Assembly: GCA_007182875.1 (NCBI GenBank) | Contig: AP019514.1 | Coordinates: 682,001 to 746,000 of the forward strand | Source: Vreelandella sulfidaeris | Lineage (GTDB): Bacteria > Pseudomonadota > Gammaproteobacteria > Pseudomonadales > Halomonadaceae | Length of the DNA: 64,000 bases | Reading direction: 5' to 3' | Shown: positions 1-10,290 of the stretch, piece by piece | How the letters are laid out: each line of letters starts with the position of its first letter | Position numbering within the stretch: the first letter of the stretch is position 1 | The notes under the pieces: model-generated | The model's database searches: none | What the model was told of the DNA's origin: nothing | Seen by the model: the letters and a program-made list of their open reading frames with translations, nothing else | Program-made: the position numbers and the translations under genes

Positions 1-1913
1 CAGCGACCCGCCGTCCCTTGTGGATGGCTTACGGCCAGCCGATGGCGGCTGGGCAGTTTGTGTTTATAGCCATTGCCTACGCCTGTTTAACCGCCAGCTA
101 TATGCTCGACGACTTCAGCGTGGCGAACGTGGCCAATAACTCCAATTCATTGCTGCCCTGGTACTACAAATTCAGCGCAGTGTGGGGCAACCATGAAGGC
201 TCCGTGCTGCTATGGAGTTTTATGCTGGCAGGTTGGGGGTTTGTGGCTAGCCTGTTCACCGGCAATCTGCCACGGGATATGGTCGCCCGGGTCATGGGTG
301 TGATGGGCTTGGTCTGCACGGGCTTTTACTGTTTATTCTGATCACCTCCAATCCTTTCGAGCGGCTGTTGCCCGATATGCCCCAGGACGGCGCTGATCTT
401 AATCCGCTGCTGCAAGACTTTGGGCTGGTGGTCCATCCGCCGATGCTCTACATGGGTTACGTCGGCTTTTCCGTTGTCTTTGCGTTTGCCATTGCAGCAC
501 TGATGGGAGGGCGGTTGGACGCTGCCTGGACTCGCTGGGCAAGGCCTTGGACGAATCTGGCCTGGGCGTTTTTGACCGTGGGTATCGCGCTGGGCAGCTG
601 GTGGGCCTATTACGAGCTTGGTTGGGGCGGCTGGTGGTTCTGGGACCCGGTCGAAAACGCCTCGCTATTGCCCTGGCTGACAGGCACTGCGTTGGTTCAC
701 TCGCTGGCTGTCACCGAAAAGCGCGGCTCGTTTAAAAGCTGGACCGTGCTGCTGGCGATCTCGACCTTTTCGCTTTCGCTGATGGGGACCTTCCTGGTCC
801 GCTCGGGCGTGCTTACCTCGGTGCATGCGTTTGCCAACGACCCAGCTCGCGGGTTCTTTATCCTGATGCTGCTGGCGATTACGGTGACGTTGTCGCTCAT
901 AGTATTTGCTCTGCGCGCCCCACGGGTAAGCCATAAGGTTGGCTTTAATTGGCTCTCCCGCGATGCGCTGCTGCTGGTCAATAATATCTTCCTGGTGATT
1001 ATGACCGTCACCGTACTGCTCGGTACTGTCTATCCACTGATTCTGGATTCTCTGGGGTTGGGAAAAATCAGCGTAGGCCCGCCCTATTTTAATGCCTTGT
1101 TTGTGCCGCTCACCGTAGTGATGTGTATCTTTATGGGGCTTGGTTCGGTTACCCGCTGGAAAAGCATGGCGACGAAGGATTTAGTCCGTAAGCTATGGCT
1201 GGCGGGTGTCGCCGCCCTAGTGCTGGCGTGCTGATGCCGCTGCTGTATCGCGGCGAGTGGAACCTGTTCGTTTCGTTAGGCATTGTCTCGGCGTTATGGA
1301 TTGTGCTGCCGATGGTGCGTGATGTATTCGATAAAACCCGCCACGCCAGCTCGTTTGTCGCCGGCGTACGCAAACTCTCGCTGGCTTACTGGGGCATGGT
1401 GCTAGGTCATGTGGGCGTAGCTGTCACCATCGTCGGCGTTACTGTAGTGTCTAATTACAATATCGAGCGCAATGTGCGCATGTCGCCGGGCACGACGGTA
1501 GAAGTCGCGGGTTATCAGTTCACTATGAGCGAACTGACCGAACGTCGCGGACCTAACTTCCTAGCGGATACGGCGATTCTTCAGGTTCAGCGCGGCGAGT
1601 CGGGCCGTCGCTTTACCATGCGCCCTGAAAAGCGCCTCTACTTGGCGACCGGCATGCCGATGACCCAGGTTGCCCTGAGGCCAGGGCTGTTTCGCGATCT
1701 CTATGTGGCCATGGGGAGGATCTTGGCGATGGCAGTTGGGCAATGCGAGTTCAATACAAACCCTTTGTGCGTTGGCTATGGCTGGGTGCGTTGCTGATGG
1801 CGTTTGGTGGTGTGCTGGCAGTGCTCGATAAGCGCTACCGCCGTGCTGCGGTAAACCGCGAAGTGCCAAAAGTGGCCAGCAGAGGCGATACTGCCCAGGA
1901 GGCCACCGTATGA
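1..1913 (+). CDS. ccmF: Cytochrome c haem lyase subunit CcmF (5' partial, three frame breaks)
   Basis: CcmF is the multi-span inner-membrane core of the haem lyase that attaches haem to apocytochrome c in the periplasm. The window opens inside the gene; roughly 40 N-terminal residues are missing. Visible landmarks are the early [17 protein letters not shown] segment, the HPP histidine region near 440, the tryptophan-rich WWD haem-handling motif ([13 protein letters not shown], about 620-660), and a periplasmic domain followed by a last membrane helix near 1790. The reading frame breaks near 335 (one T short), 1230 (one G short) and 1715 (4 G for 5); restoring one base each time gives one continuous CcmF. 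The stop overlaps the ccmG start as ATGA, so the genes are translationally coupled. Confidence 0.93.
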
Positions 1914-2437
1914 AGCGTCGGCTACTGCTATTACTGCTGCCGATAGGTTTTTTAGGCTTAGCACTATTTTTCTACCAAGGCTTAGCGCTGGATCCCTCCC
2001 AACGCGACTCAGCCTTGATGGCGCGGGAATTCCCCGCCTTTGAAGCCACCACACTGCGCAATGAGAACCGCCGGGTCGACCAAACGCTATTAGAAGGTGA
2101 AGTGACCCTGGTAAACGTTTGGGGCGAATGGTGCCCCGCGTGCAAGCAGGAGATGCCACAGCTGCTGGAGCTGGCTGACCGCGATATCCGTATGGTCGGG
2201 GTTAACTACCGTGATACCCGCGAGAAGGGCCTGCAGTTTCTCAGCGAATTTGGCGACCCGTTTGAAGTCAATATTTTTGATCCAGAAGGCGAGCTAGGGT
2301 TTGATCTCGGGGTTTACGGTGCCCCCGAAACCTTTTTGGTCGATGCCGACGGCGTGATTCGCTACCACCATAAAGGCTATGTCTCGCCGGAAGATGTGCG
2401 CGAACGGATACTGCCGGAGGTGGAAAAATGGCGTTAA
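1910..2437 (+). CDS. ccmG: Thiol:disulfide interchange protein CcmG/DsbE
   Basis: Membrane-anchored periplasmic thioredoxin that reduces the CXXCH cysteines of apocytochrome c before haem ligation. An uncleaved N-terminal membrane anchor spans about residues 4-22. The thioredoxin fold carries the active site WCPAC (more often WCPTC) in the context [15 protein letters not shown] near residue 75, and a GAPETFLVD cis-Pro segment near residue 140. At 175 residues it has the normal length for the family. It overlaps ccmF by 4 bp and ccmH by 10 bp and is one of the few genes here with no frame break. Confidence 0.93.
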   Translation: MKRRLLLLLLPIGFLGLALFFYQGLALDPSQRDSALMAREFPAFEATTLRNENRRVDQTLLEGEVTLVNVWGEWCPACKQEMPQLLELADRDIRMVGVNYRDTREKGLQFLSEFGDPFEVNIFDPEGELGFDLGVYGAPETFLVDADGVIRYHHKGYVSPEDVRERILPEVEKWR

Positions 2438-2898
2438 TACGTAACATCACCGCATTCCTGTTGCTGTTAATAGCGTTTGGTGCAGTGGCAGGCGGGATAG
2501 AACTGCGCGAATTTGATGACCCGGTCAAGGAAAAGCGCTATCACGACTTAACCGCCTCCATGCGCTGCCCGCTGTGTGAAAACCAGGCGATAGACGATTC
2601 CGACGCTCCTATTTCAGGTGATATGCGCGAGCGTGTTTACCAGCTACTGCAAGACGGCCAGTCGGATACCGAGATTATCAATCATATGGTGCAACGGTTT
2701 GGCGAGTATATTCTCTATAACCCCCGTTTAGAGAGCCGTACCTACCTGCTCTGGGGATTACCTATCGCCCTGGTACTGCTAGGCGCGGTCATTATCGTGT
2801 TGATGGTTCGCGCACGCCGCAACGCCTCGGCCAAAGCGCTGAGCGCCGAAGAGCGTCAGCGTATAGAAGCGCTGACTAACCGTAAGGGGGCCTCATGA
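2428..2898 (+). CDS. ccmH: Cytochrome c maturation protein CcmH (N-terminal-type)
   Basis: Short CcmH of 156 residues, the apocytochrome c thioreductase/chaperone working with CcmG and CcmF. It has an N-terminal signal/anchor, the redox motif RCPLCENQ (about residues 47-54) and the family-typical three-helix domain (GQSDTEIINHMVQRFGEYILY). A membrane helix (LLWGLPIALVLLGAVIIVLMV) and a short cytoplasmic tail follow. CcmH and CcmI functions are encoded separately here, as in Pseudomonas, instead of fused as in E. coli. The gene overlaps ccmG by 10 bp and ccmI by 4 bp. Confidence 0.92.
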   Translation: MALIRNITAFLLLLIAFGAVAGGIELREFDDPVKEKRYHDLTASMRCPLCENQAIDDSDAPISGDMRERVYQLLQDGQSDTEIINHMVQRFGEYILYNPRLESRTYLLWGLPIALVLLGAVIIVLMVRARRNASAKALSAEERQRIEALTNRKGAS

Positions 2899-4133
2899 CG
2901 CTACTTTGGGTCGCAATTGCTGTTTTACTACTTCCAGCGCTATGGCTGCTGGTGTCGCCGCTTAGGAACGCTAAGTCTTTGCACGATCAGCAGTACGCCT
3001 TTGAAGCTAACGACACCTCTGCCGAGCAGAACGTAGCGATTTTTAAGCGTCGTCTGGCGTCGCTAGAGGCAGCACGTGAACGCGGTGATATTGATCCCGC
3101 GCGCTTTGAAGAAGACCGCCTAGAGCTTGAACGTAGCCTGCTGGAAGATACCGCCGTGCTCGAGCGGCGCCCTTTGAAGCCAGCCAGCGCCGGTCGCCTT
3201 GTGGTGCCATTCGTCATGGTTGCCATGGTTGCGGTCAGTGTCATTTGGTACCAGCAGCAGGGCGCAGAGGGTGACCTGGTGCTACTGGCAGTTCAGCAAG
3301 AGGTTCAGAACGACCCGGAAGGGTCGCTTGCCATGTATATTGAGCGCATGGAAGAGCAGGCCGAACGGCAGCCAGGTAATCCCAACGTATGGAGTGCGCT
3401 GTTTCCTGTCTATCGCGAAACCGGCCAGATGCCCAAGGCCGTGGCGGCGCTGGAACGTTTGATGGAGATTGAAGGGCGTATCCCTCCGTTGCTCGCACAG
3501 TTAGCACAAATTCGCTTCTTTATGGCCGAGCGTGAACTTACCGATGAGGTGCAGGCGCTGGTTGATGAAACCTTGGAGCAGGATCCTCGCCAGCCCACGG
3601 TACTGGGTTTGTTAGGCATTCACGCCTTTGATGACGGCGATTACGAGCAGGCGATTGACCACTGGCGTCGGGCAATCGCCAACATTGAAGATCCCAACAC
3701 CGTGTCTTCGCTGCGTGATGGTATTCAAGTGGCTCAACAGCGCATGGGTATTGAACCTGAAGAGACCGTCGCCGAAGGCAACGGTGTTCGGGTGCGTGTC
3801 TCGTTGGATGAAGCGCTGGCCGATCGTGTAGACGATGATGCCAGCGTCTTTATCACCGCGCGTGATACTGAAGGCGAACTGCCGCCCCTGGCGGTCGTTC
3901 GGGCCCAGGTGTCCGAGCTGCCCATGACCGTGGTACTGGATGACAGCGCAGCGATGTCGCCCCAGGCACAAATTTCCCAGGTGCAGGAAGCGCGTTTAGT
4001 GGTTCGCGTTTCGCCCACCGGTGAAGCCATGCCTCAGCCGGGCGATCTATTTGGCGACCTGGAAAGCGTCAGCGTGGGGCCAATCTCAGACGATGAAGCC
4101 GCCGAGGTGGTGATTAACCGTGTCTTTGAGTAG
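2895..4133 (+). CDS. ccmI: Cytochrome c biogenesis protein CcmI (TPR apocytochrome chaperone)
   Basis: CcmI presents apocytochrome c to the CcmFH lyase. The 412-residue product has an N-terminal membrane helix, a cytoplasmic coiled-coil-prone segment (about 35-95), a second helix (VVPFVMVAMVAVSVIWY, about 103-120) and a periplasmic TPR region (about 130-285). The C-terminal domain resembles the CcmI/CcmH C-terminal fold. It is the last gene of the ccm operon, 48 bp before smc. No frame break is seen. Confidence 0.88.
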   Translation: MTLLWVAIAVLLLPALWLLVSPLRNAKSLHDQQYAFEANDTSAEQNVAIFKRRLASLEAARERGDIDPARFEEDRLELERSLLEDTAVLERRPLKPASAGRLVVPFVMVAMVAVSVIWYQQQGAEGDLVLLAVQQEVQNDPEGSLAMYIERMEEQAERQPGNPNVWSALFPVYRETGQMPKAVAALERLMEIEGRIPPLLAQLAQIRFFMAERELTDEVQALVDETLEQDPRQPTVLGLLGIHAFDDGDYEQAIDHWRRAIANIEDPNTVSSLRDGIQVAQQRMGIEPEETVAEGNGVRVRVSLDEALADRVDDDASVFITARDTEGELPPLAVVRAQVSELPMTVVLDDSAAMSPQAQISQVQEARLVVRVSPTGEAMPQPGDLFGDLESVSVGPISDDEAAEVVINRVFE

Positions 4134-4181
4134 CCGCGTTTTGAACCGCCCTGTTTTGATGCCGCGAAGCGTGACGCCGAT

Positions 4182-7100
4182 ATGCGTTTAACCTCGATAC
4201 GCTTGGTCGGGTTCAAGTCATTTGTCGACCCTGTGACGGTGCCTTTCGATGGCAATATGACCGCCATCGTGGGCCCGAACGGGTGCGGTAAATCCAATAT
4301 TATTGACGCCGTGCGTTGGGTGATGGGGAGTCCTCCGCTAAAACCCTGCGCGGCGAATCCATGGCCGACGTTATTTTTAACGGTTCCACCGGCCGGAAAC
4401 CTATCAGCCAAGCCTCCATCGAGCTCAAGTTCGATAACCGCGACGGTGGAATGGGCGGTGTTTACGCGCAATATGCCGAAATAGCCGTGAGGCGTTTAGT
4501 CACTCGCGACGGGCAATCCAACTACTTCTTCAACGGCCAGAAGTGCCGCCGGCGGGATATCGCCGACCTATTTATGGGTACCGGGCTAGGCCCGCGCTCC
4601 TACGCCATTATCGGCCAGGGCATGATTTCGCGGCTGATCGAAGCCCGCCCTGACGATCTGCGTTCGACCTTGGAAGAGGCGGCGGGTATCTCCAAATACA
4701 AAGAGCGCCGCCGGGAAACCGAAAATCGCATGCGGCGCACCCAGGAGAACCTGGAGCGCCTGGACGATATTCGCGAAGAGTTGGATAAACAGCTAGAGCG
4801 TCTCAAGCGTCAGGCCGAAGCCGCCAAGCGCTACCAAGAGCTGAAAGAGCAAGAGTACCGGCTCAAGGGCGAGCTGGCGCTGCTGCGGGGCCGGACCCTG
4901 CGCGCAGAGCAATCGCACCAGGAGAGCCGCGTTCGCGAGTTGGAAATAGCGGTAGAAAAAGATGTCTTCGGGGTGCGTCAGTGCGAAACCCGCTTGGAAC
5001 AAGCCCGCGAGCAGCACGACGAACTTTCGGAAGTGTTGGATCGCCACCAGCAGCAGTTCTTTGAAACGACCACGCGCATTGCCCGCTTAGAGCAGGATCA
5101 AGCTCACCGCCGTAGCCGTGAAACGCAGTTGGCCAGCGACATTGCCACCACCCGGCGCGACCTGGACGAGCAGCGCCGGGTGAGCGAAGGCGATCAGGCG
5201 CGTTTAGCCGCCATTGATGAGCGCTTTGATGACCTGCTCCCTGAACACGAAGCGTTAGAGGAGCAGCTCGAAAGCCTGGAGCAGGCGCTTGCTGATGCCT
5301 CTCCCGCGCTGGAAGCCGCCGAACAGCAGTGGAACGATGCCGAAACCCGCTGGCGGGACGCCAGCCGCGATGCGGACCGCTCCCAGGATCAACTGCGTGA
5401 CCTGGAACAGCGTATCCAGCGCCTGCAGGCTGAAAATCAGCGCCGTCGCCAGCAACGCAGTGAGGTCGCCGATCTCACTGGGCTACGCGAAGAGCATGGC
5501 GTGTGTGAAGAGCAGTTAGCCGCTGCCCAGCAGCAGGCGGAAAGCTTTCAAACCCAGCGCGACCAGTGGCAGCAGCGCTATAGCGACGCCAAAGCGGCCT
5601 ACCAGCAGGCTACCCAGTCCCGCGATCAGCAGCGCGCTGAACTCAGCCAGCGTCAAGGGGGAGTTGGCCTCGCTGCAAGCGCTAATCGACGCTGCGTTGG
5701 CAGACCACGACCCAGCGCTCGGCACGACACTTGAAGCGCATGGCCTGACAGAGGCACCGCAGCTAGGCGAAGTACTACAGGTTGAACCCGGTTGGGAAGC
5801 GCTTACTTCCTGGCTACTCGCCCCCTGGCTCAATGCGCGGCTTGTCACCTCCCAACAGTTGGCAGTCTTGCCTGAGGCCTTAGCCACCGACTGGCGCTTG
5901 ATTGATAAAACGCCACCCGCCGCCTCGGCGTCTGGGCAGCGGCTGGCTAGTCTCGTCAAAGGCGCCGGTGCGCTAGGCGAGTGGTTAGCAAGCATTCACT
6001 ACACACAAACGACAGCAGAGGCAGAGGCTCAGGTCGCCCACCTCGCCCCCGGCGAAAGTGTGGTGAGCCAGGAAGGCGTATGGCTGGGGCGCGGCTGGCT
6101 ACAGCAGCAGGCCAACGGTGAGGGCATCGACGGGCTGCTGCTGACACGCCGCCGTTACGCCGAGCTGACTGCACAGCGCGAGCGTGAAGAAGAAGCCTTG
6201 GCGCTGGCCGAGGAGCAGTGCGACGTTGCTAGCGAAGCCATCGAAACCCTGGAGCAGGAGCGCGAACAGCAGGCCGAACAAGAGCGCGCACACGCTGCCA
6301 GCCTGCAGCAGTTAGCGGTTAAAGAGCGCAGCCTGGCGCAACGGTTGGAGCACTTGGAAAGCCGCGCCACGGAGTTGGATGAAGAACTCGCCCAGTTACA
6401 AGAAGATGAAGCAGAGTTAGCGCTTACTCTTGATGAGCAGCGTGCCCGCTGGCATTTGGCCATGGAGCAACTGGAGAGCGCGGCGCAAGCGCGGGAAACC
6501 AATGCCGAGCAGCGTAACCGACAGCGTGAGGCGCGTGACCAGTTGACGCAACAGCACGCCCCACTCAAAGCTCAGCAGCAGGCGTTGGCATTAGAACGCG
6601 AACGCTTAAGTGCCGAGCGCGATAGCCTCCGTTCCCAGCAGGCGCGCTCCAGTGACGTTGAGGAGCGCCTCTCGCGCATTGCTGAACTGGAAGAAGCGCG
6701 GGAAATGCTGGTCGAGCCCGACGAGCTGGCGGGGAAGAACTCGAAGAATTGCTTCATCAGCGTGAGCAGCAGGAAGGGCGCCTGAATGCGACGCGTCAGC
6801 AGGCCCAGGCACTGGCAGAGCAGTTGCGTAACGATGAACTGGCTCGCCAGCAACACGAGCGCAATCTTGAACAGAGTCGCGAGCAGCTCCAGCAGCGGCG
6901 CATGGAGGTGCAGGCGCTTGCCCTTAAAGCAGCCACCCAGGATGAGCAGTTAGCCGAGCTTGGCCATAACGTCGAGACCCTCGCCGAACAGTTGCCGCAG
7001 GAAGCGACGGAAACCCGTTGGCAGGAGCGCCTGGAAAGCACCACCGACAAGATTCGCCGCTTGGGGGCGATCAACCTCGCTGCCATTGAGGAGTACGACC

Positions 7101-7672
7101 AACAGGCCGAGCGGCGCAATTACCTGGAAGCACAGCACGCTGAACTCACTGAGGCGCTGGAAACCCTTGAACGGGCGATTAAGCGTATCGACCAGGAAAC
7201 TCGGGTGCGCTTCCGTGAGACCTTTGATCAGGTCAATGCCGGGCTGCAAGCACTGTTTCCCCGTGTGTTCGGCGGCGGCGCGGCATGGCTAACGTTGACC
7301 GGGGATGACCTGCTGGAAACCGGCGTGGCGATTATGGCCCGCCCGCCGGGCAAGAAGAACAGCACCATTCATCTGCTTTCGGGCGGTGAGAAAGCGCTTA
7401 CCGCGCTGTCGCTGGTATTCGCTATTTTTCAGCTCAACCCCGCACCGTTCTGTATGTTGGACGAAGTAGACGCCCCGCTAGATGACGCCAACGTAGGCCG
7501 TTACGCCAAGCTGGTGAAAGAGATGTCCGAGAACGTTCAGTTCATCTATATCACCCACAACAAGATCGCCATGGAAGCCGCCGAGCGCCTGATGGGGGTC
7601 ACCATGCAAGAGCCCGGCGTTTCGCGGTTAGTCTCGGTGGGTATTGAAGAAGCGGCGGCGCTGGTCGATTAA
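4182..7672 (+). CDS. smc: Chromosome partition protein SMC (three frame breaks)
   Basis: Structural-maintenance-of-chromosomes ATPase, about 1163 residues, which compacts and segregates the chromosome with ScpA/ScpB. Walker A is GPNGCGKSN (about residue 30). The C-terminal head has the signature LSGGEKALT and a Walker B ending in [10 protein letters not shown]. Two long Gln/Glu/Arg-rich coiled coils flank a hinge domain (about 5660-6170). Frame breaks are near 4325 (4 G for 5), 5655 (5 G for 4) and 6731 (4 G for 5), all in G runs. Having SMC and not MukBEF fits Halomonas or Pseudomonas rather than enterics. zipA normally follows directly; here two genes intervene. Confidence 0.95.
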
Positions 7673-7717
7673 GCGCCTTCGCTCTTTATCTATACCCTTA
7701 ACACTTAATCTTCACCC

Positions 7718-8886
7718 TTAACTTTCACCAAGCGCGCGCATGACGGCATAAAGTTTAGACTTGGCTTCAAAACCCACGCCGGGAATATCTGGCAAGCCTA
7801 CGTAGCCATTCTCTACCTGAATGCCATCCGCAAAGCCGCCAAACGGCTGGAAAACGTCCGGGTAGGATTCGTTGCCGCCTAGCTGTAAGCCTGCGGCAAT
7901 ATTCAGCGACATCTGGTGGCCGCCATGGGGAACCACACGGCGCGAAGACCAGCCAAGCTCATCCATGACCTGCAGGGTACGCATATACTCCACCAAGCCA
8001 TAGGAGAGTGCGCAGTCAAACTGCACATAGTCGCGGTCGGGCCGCATACCGCCATGGCGAAGCAAGTTGCGTGCATCCTGATGCGAGAACAGGTTTTCGC
8101 CGGTCGCCATGGGTAGCTCATAGTGGTTGGCAAGCTCCGCCTGCAGGGCATAGTCGAGCGGGTCGCCAGCCTCTTCGTACCAGAACAGGTTATAAGGCTT
8201 GAGCGCTTCGGCGTAGGCGATAGCGGTGGCTTGGTCAAACCGGCCATTGGCATCCACGGCTAACCGGCTGCCATCACCGACTATCTTGATAACGGCTTCG
8301 ATGCGGCGTAAGTCCTCTTCTAGCGGCGCGGCGCCAATCTTCATTTTGACCACGTTATAGCCGCGATCCAGATAGCTGCGCATTTCATCCTGCAGTTTGC
8401 TGTGATCCTTGCCTGGGTAGTAATAGCCACCCGCTGCGTAGACCCAAACCTTATCGTCTGCCTGCCCGTTACGGTAACGATCAGCCAGCAGCCGATAAAG
8501 CGGCTTGCCCTCAATTTTGGCCACTGCATCCCACACGGCCATGTCGATTGTGCCTACCGCCACGGAGCGCTCACCGTGGCCGCCGGGCTTTTCGTTGGCC
8601 ATTAAGGTTTTCCAGATAGCAAAGGGGTCCAGGTTGTCATTGGCCTGATCAATCAGGCTTTCCGGGTCGGCCTCGCTGATACGGTCAAGAAAACGGTCGC
8701 GCATCAAAGCGCCCTGACCATAGCGGCCATTGGAGTTAAACCCGTAACCAATCACAGGTTTACCGTCGCGTATAACGTCGGTGATGACTGCCACCACCGA
8801 ACAGGTCATCTTGGAAAAGTCGATATAAGCGTTGGCAATGGGTGAGGCGATGGAAACGGTTTTTCGCGGATTTCAACGATGCGCAT
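7718..8886 (-). CDS. tarD: D(-)-tartrate dehydratase, mandelate racemase/enolase superfamily
   Basis: Predicted Mg2+-dependent dehydration of D-tartrate to oxaloacetate. The protein (about 389 residues) closely matches the Bradyrhizobium TarD sequence as I remember it, including GHGERSVAVGTIDMAVWDA and GGYYYPGK. Enolase-superfamily residues are visible: the KxK base motif (VVKMKIG), metal ligands in AVDANGRF, WYEEAGDP and ATGENLFS, and the catalytic His in VPHGGHQMS. The real start is the ATG at 8886, preceded by AAGGAG. A frame break near 8863 (5 A for 6) separates the first ~10 residues; restoring one A gives an N-terminus matching TarD. It is divergent from a LysR gene and convergent with smc. 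Confidence 0.85.
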
Positions 8887-8984
8887 GCTGTGCTCCTTAA
8901 AGGGTGATAGCACCACATTAAGCGTGACAATTCAGCGCTACCAATGCTATTACTGCGCCACCCCATGCTGAAACGGCATTGCCC

Positions 8985-9874
8985 ATGGAACTGGTTTGGC
9001 TCGAAGATTTTATCGCCTTGGCAGAACACGGCAGCTTTGTGCGCGCCGCCGAAGCACGCCATATTACCCAGCCTGCGTTTAGTCGGCGCATTCGCTCGCT
9101 TGAGCAGTGGATGGGCGTCAGCCTGTTTGTGCGCACGCCCCAAGGCACCACGCTCACCGAAGCCGGCGCCCATATCCACACGCGTGCATTCGAAGCGACC
9201 AGCCGTCTTTATCGGCTGCGCGCCGAAGCCCAGGAAGTGGCAGGTAAAGCAGCGAAAACCCTGCAGTTCGCCGCCACCCACTCGCTCTCCTTTACTTTTT
9301 TTCCACGCTGGATCCGTCAGGTAGAGAGCGGAGCGCCAATTGAAGCCATTCAACTCCACTCAGACAGCATGCTTGGCTGCGAGCAGCTGCTGGTGCACGG
9401 AGAGGTTCCCTTTTGCTCTGCCATCGCCATCCCGACGTACCATCGCCACTGGCCAAGGAGCATTTTGACAGTCAGCAAGTCGGTAATGACACCCTCATCG
9501 CATTGATGGGAAGCTCGGTAGAGGGTAATAACGCAACTAGTCAACTACCCTATTTAGCCTATACCGAAGCGTCGGGGTTGGGGCGGATAGTCGCTCATCG
9601 TTTATACGGTAATAGCGAGGTGTTAGCGCTTAAACCGCAGTTTAGTAGCCACTTGGCCGCCGTGCTGATGTCGATGGCCCTGGAAGGGAAAGGCGTTGCC
9701 TGGCTGCCGAAAAGCCTTGCAGAGCAGGAGCTTAGCGATGGGCGGCTGGTGCGGGCATTGGATGAGCAATGGGATATTGCAGTGCAAATCCATCTTGTAC
9801 GGCCAATAGCCCCGTTAAGCGTTGCCGCCGAAAGCTTTTGGATGCGAGTGTCGGATCAACGTCCAAGTGGTTAA
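8985..9874 (+). CDS. LysR-family transcriptional regulator, probable tarD regulator
   Basis: About 297 residues. The N-terminal winged helix-turn-helix (ELVWLEDFIALAEHGSFVRAAEARHITQPAFSRRIRSLE, within the first 45 residues) is classical LysR, followed by a periplasmic-binding-like effector domain. I chose the ATG at 8985 because MELVWLEDF is the usual LysR beginning; an in-frame TTG lies 6 bp upstream. A frame break near 9411 (4 T for 5) splits the effector domain. Its divergent position, 98 bp from tarD, suggests that it controls tarD; the effector is not known from sequence, tartrate being the natural guess. Confidence 0.82.
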
Positions 9875-10281
9875 TAAAGAGAGATTAACAGTAGGCTGAA
9901 AGCGTAAAAAATACCCTAAAGTTTACAACTTAACTATATTACCCCTTATTGTGCGCATGAGATGGCTAAGCATTTTATAAGCAGGTTATGGTTTGGAGGT
10001 GGAGTCATTTGTCAAAACAACTTCTCTTTCGACTAGGATTCCTTTATAAATTTGTTTATAAATGTTAAACAAAATGCTTGCGGCACTTTTTATTGAATTA
10101 AGGTCGATTTTTTTTGCCTTAAGCGGTGGCAACACTTTGCGGCGACGTGAAAATTGCGTTAAATACAGCAAAAATTGGCCATTTTCATAGCAATCGCGCT
10201 ATGCTTGGTAATAAGTACTTTTAAATAGCAGTTACCCAAATTCAGGCATGGTGCCTTAGCAACCGGCAAGATGACCATGGA
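9875..10281. other. AT-rich intergenic region upstream of zipA
   Basis: About 400 bp without a credible gene; a 61-codon minus-strand reading frame at 9986-10171 is low-complexity and has no ribosome binding site. The stretch is much AT-richer than the flanking genes and contains an inverted repeat (TTAAGG and CCTTAA around a T-run, about 10097-10122). I assume the zipA promoter lies here but cannot assign -35 and -10 boxes confidently. Confidence 0.5.
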
Positions 10282-10290
10282 ATGTTCGAC

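Noticed and set aside
5640..5740. Programmed ribosomal frameshifting in smc and other genes
   Set aside because: Breaks occur in many unrelated genes, in any homopolymer, without slippery heptamers plus pseudoknots; a technical cause is simpler.
9986..10171. 61-codon minus-strand frame upstream of zipA
   Set aside because: AT-rich low-complexity product without a ribosome binding site; better explained as promoter DNA.
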